From NCBI GenBank assembly GCA_960531495.1, contig OY482851.1, forward strand, positions 22,420,533 through 22,484,532: 64,000 bases of DNA. Reading direction: 5' to 3'. Each line of letters begins with the position of its first letter. Position 1 is the first letter of the stretch. This document shows, one piece after another, positions 62,038-64,000 of this stretch. The notes beneath the pieces are model-generated. The model did no database searches, was not told where the DNA came from, and saw nothing but the letters and a program-made list of their open reading frames with translations. Source of the stretch: Zeus faber (taxonomy: Eukaryota > Chordata > Actinopteri > Zeiformes > Zeidae). The position numbers and the translations under genes are program-made.

Positions 62038-62111
<74 letters not shown>

Positions 62112-62151
62112 TTGTGTGTGAGGGAGTGAGAGAGAGAGAGAGAGAGAGAAA
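61945..62151 (+). repeat. two (TG)n arrays and a (GA)n array
   Basis: (TG)n at 61945-61980 and 62037-62110, then (GA)n at 62128-62149, separated by short unique sequence. Confidence 0.95.
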
Positions 62152-62861
62152 CGTTGTGTGCCAATCCATACTTGCTTTGGAGGATTCAAGGTCATCCTTT
62201 CATGTTTTGCCAACCGTCGGTCAATCAGTTTCCGATCAAAGTGGTGCTTAATTCAGCGGTAATTCCCATCTCCACATCAGGGTTTGGCCCTCGCTGTTTC
62301 AAAGGTGTAAGGGAGTTCCTCTTTTCTTGCCGTGCGCCGCGGCTCCGAGGGGAGAAATATATAGCGTGTTTCCATGTCCAGCTGTCTAATACTGGGTAAA
62401 GTCAGCGAGGGGCCTGCCAGATCACACATAGCACGTCGAGGCCCAGTTCAAATAAAGCAGCGTTCTCAATATAGATTTGAAACATACCTGAGATTGGAAA
62501 CCCTGATGTTCCGTGTCTCCCGTGTGCACGTCGAGAGTTAGACAAGAGCAGGAATGTACCGGAGACAGAAGCACACGCACCCAGACGCATGTACATGTGC
62601 AAACGCACCAAATGACACAGCTCAACTCTGGCGCCACATGCAGATGCTGGAGTTCATGTGTTTTTTTCTGATCAGTAAAATATTTGATGATCAACCTTTC
62701 AAAAGCCAAGGATTTGACCTGATTTATAAATTGACTACAAAAATATAAATACTGAAAAATGGAGATGGAGGTTGAATTGTGATTTATAATATAGCTACTC
62801 ATTGTCAATCTATCCCAAATCTGATGCATCTATTTTTTATTATTTTATACTGTATACAGAA

Positions 62862-63376
62862 CATAGTGGAAGAAGTAATCAGACCTTTAACTTAAGTAAA
62901 AGTACAAATAGCTAAAGTATTCAAAGTAAAGGTCCATGTGATATCCAGTGTCCTGATAGAAGTGTGACTGTACCTTTTATTCTGCAGATGATTGTTCATG
63001 TAGATCCTAATTCTAATTTAAAAGAAATAGTACAGGTGGTATCCTCGTAATGTAAAAATATATGCACATGTACATAAGAAAAAGGGATTCTTAGAGAGTC
63101 ATAAATTATTATGTCCTGAGAAAGTTTAATCCAGGTTAAAGTGGTATTGTAAGTGTCCATAAAACAGTTGATGTAAAACAGTCCACAGTCCACACATAAT
63201 TAAGTTGTTGGGTTTTTTTTTTTTGTTTTTTTTTTTCAGATTTTAAGGTAAGGTGCAGGTCAAGTATGTCGGGTAAAGTAAAGTAAAACATATAGATATT
63301 TGCTTTGGAATGTAGTGGAGTAAAAGTCTGCAACTCTATAGATACTGAAGTGCTTGCACCTCATTACTTTCCACCA
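62862..63376 (-). mobile_element. MITE-like repeat (TTACTTAAGTAAAAGTA family)
   Basis: The left end reads TAGTGGAAGAAGTAATCAGA then CTTAAGTAAAAGTAC. The right end reads CATTACTTTCCACCACTA, whose complement TAGTGGTGGAAAGTAATG pairs with the left end as an inverted repeat. This is a very common teleost repeat type. The interior is degraded and holds a T-rich tract at 63211-63236. Confidence 0.6.
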
Positions 63377-63483
63377 CTAAAACTGACATTCCAAAGCATT
63401 TTCCTTGGTTGAGATCCTCACAAACGCCACCAGGTCATATTCTCTGAGTTCTCCCTCCATCAGCTCCTCAGTCGTCACCCGGG
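63377..63483 (-). CDS. possible terminal exon of an unidentified gene
   Basis: After a good minus-strand acceptor (CCATCTCTCCGCAG) only one of three frames is open. It reads RVTTEELMEGELREYDLVAF then VRISTKENALECQF and ends at TAG (63379-63377). The composition looks coding, but I do not recognise the protein and see no companion exon in the window. The stop codon coincides with the end of the MITE-like repeat at 62862. A 34-codon open frame can arise by chance. Confidence 0.3.
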
Positions 63484-64000
63484 CTGCGGAGAGATGGGAG
63501 GGCCTCACGCAATGATGGATCTCACAAAAATAACCTCATATCCGCTCCTCTCCTCAGAACGGTCCCCTTTTTAAGCCGCTGTGGGCGTACATGGCATTTA
63601 AAACTGCGTGAGGACACGATTAGATGTTTTTTACGGGCCAAAGGGTGTAACCGAAACACTAAACTGTACAGAGAAAGAAGAAGGATTATACTATTCTAAG
63701 GGGGTTGGTAGCCCTGCTGCCTCGCTTTTTTTTTTTTTTTTTTTTTTTTTTTGCGCTCCACTTTTGTGTCGAGATCTCGACAGAAAACGGTGCAATATCA
63801 GTTTACCGCGAGGCTAATGAACGCCGCACGTGGAAGAAGGCTGTTAGATGGCCAAACGAAAAAGGACATCGCGCGTGCATCGAGTCCTCCGGCGCAGATT
63901 TACATGGCTGCTAAGAAGTGCACACTCAGACCCCTTGACTAAAATACCTGTCCGCGCTTTCTATATCGCCGAGCAGGCTTTTAAGGAGCGTCGTTTCGAA
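63484..64000. other. unassigned sequence at the window end
   Basis: A T-run lies at 63727-63752. A CpG-containing stretch follows at about 63770-64000, which might belong to a neighbouring gene. Nothing further can be supported. Confidence 0.35.

Overview
The window is vertebrate nuclear DNA and almost certainly teleost. It has short GT-AG exons in long AT-rich introns, CpG-rich promoter patches, abundant long (CA)n, (GA)n, (ATT)n and (TATC)n microsatellites, and remnants of Tc1, Helitron, hAT-like and LINE elements of the kinds common in bony fish. No prokaryotic features were seen.

Three protein-coding genes can be read. (1) tcf7l1 runs on the minus strand from its start codon at 57889 to its stop at 27233. 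I placed twelve coding exons whose phases all join, giving a 577-residue protein with a beta-catenin-binding N-terminus, a Groucho-binding middle, an HMG box with basic tail, and two CtBP motifs. (2) tgoln2 is also on the minus strand (19212 to about 16212). It has a signal-peptide exon, one large exon carrying about 22 copies of a 36-bp minisatellite, and a tail exon with a YQKL sorting motif. (3) A single-exon atypical dual-specificity phosphatase of the DUSP14/18/21 group lies on the plus strand (14076-14660) and converges on tgoln2. TCF7L1 and TGOLN2 are also neighbours in mammals, which supports both identifications.

Layout: 1-13500 is gene-poor and repeat-rich. It holds a (TCTA/TCTG)n tract, a Helitron protein fragment, an internally deleted Tc1 element carrying a LINE tail, a LINE tail flanked by target-site duplications, a roughly 1.6-kb fold-back element, and a degenerate tandem repeat. 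13600-14750 is the phosphatase and its CpG-rich promoter. 14770-19400 is tgoln2 and its promoter. 19400-26800 is intergenic, with a CpG-rich patch and several duplicated blocks. 26810-58800 is tcf7l1; its 17.7-kb third intron has no element I could recognise apart from simple repeats. 58900-64000 is upstream sequence with microsatellites, a LINE tail, a MITE-like repeat and one possible terminal exon of an unknown gene.

The points most worth a second look are: tcf7l1 exon 7, whose acceptor is preceded by about 100 bases of (CT)n with no adenine, so the branch point must be unusually far upstream; the fold-back element; the tgoln2 minisatellite; four RFX-type X-box palindromes; and a recurring repeat boundary (core GCTGCCTGCAGCTATA) attached to a different microsatellite at each site.
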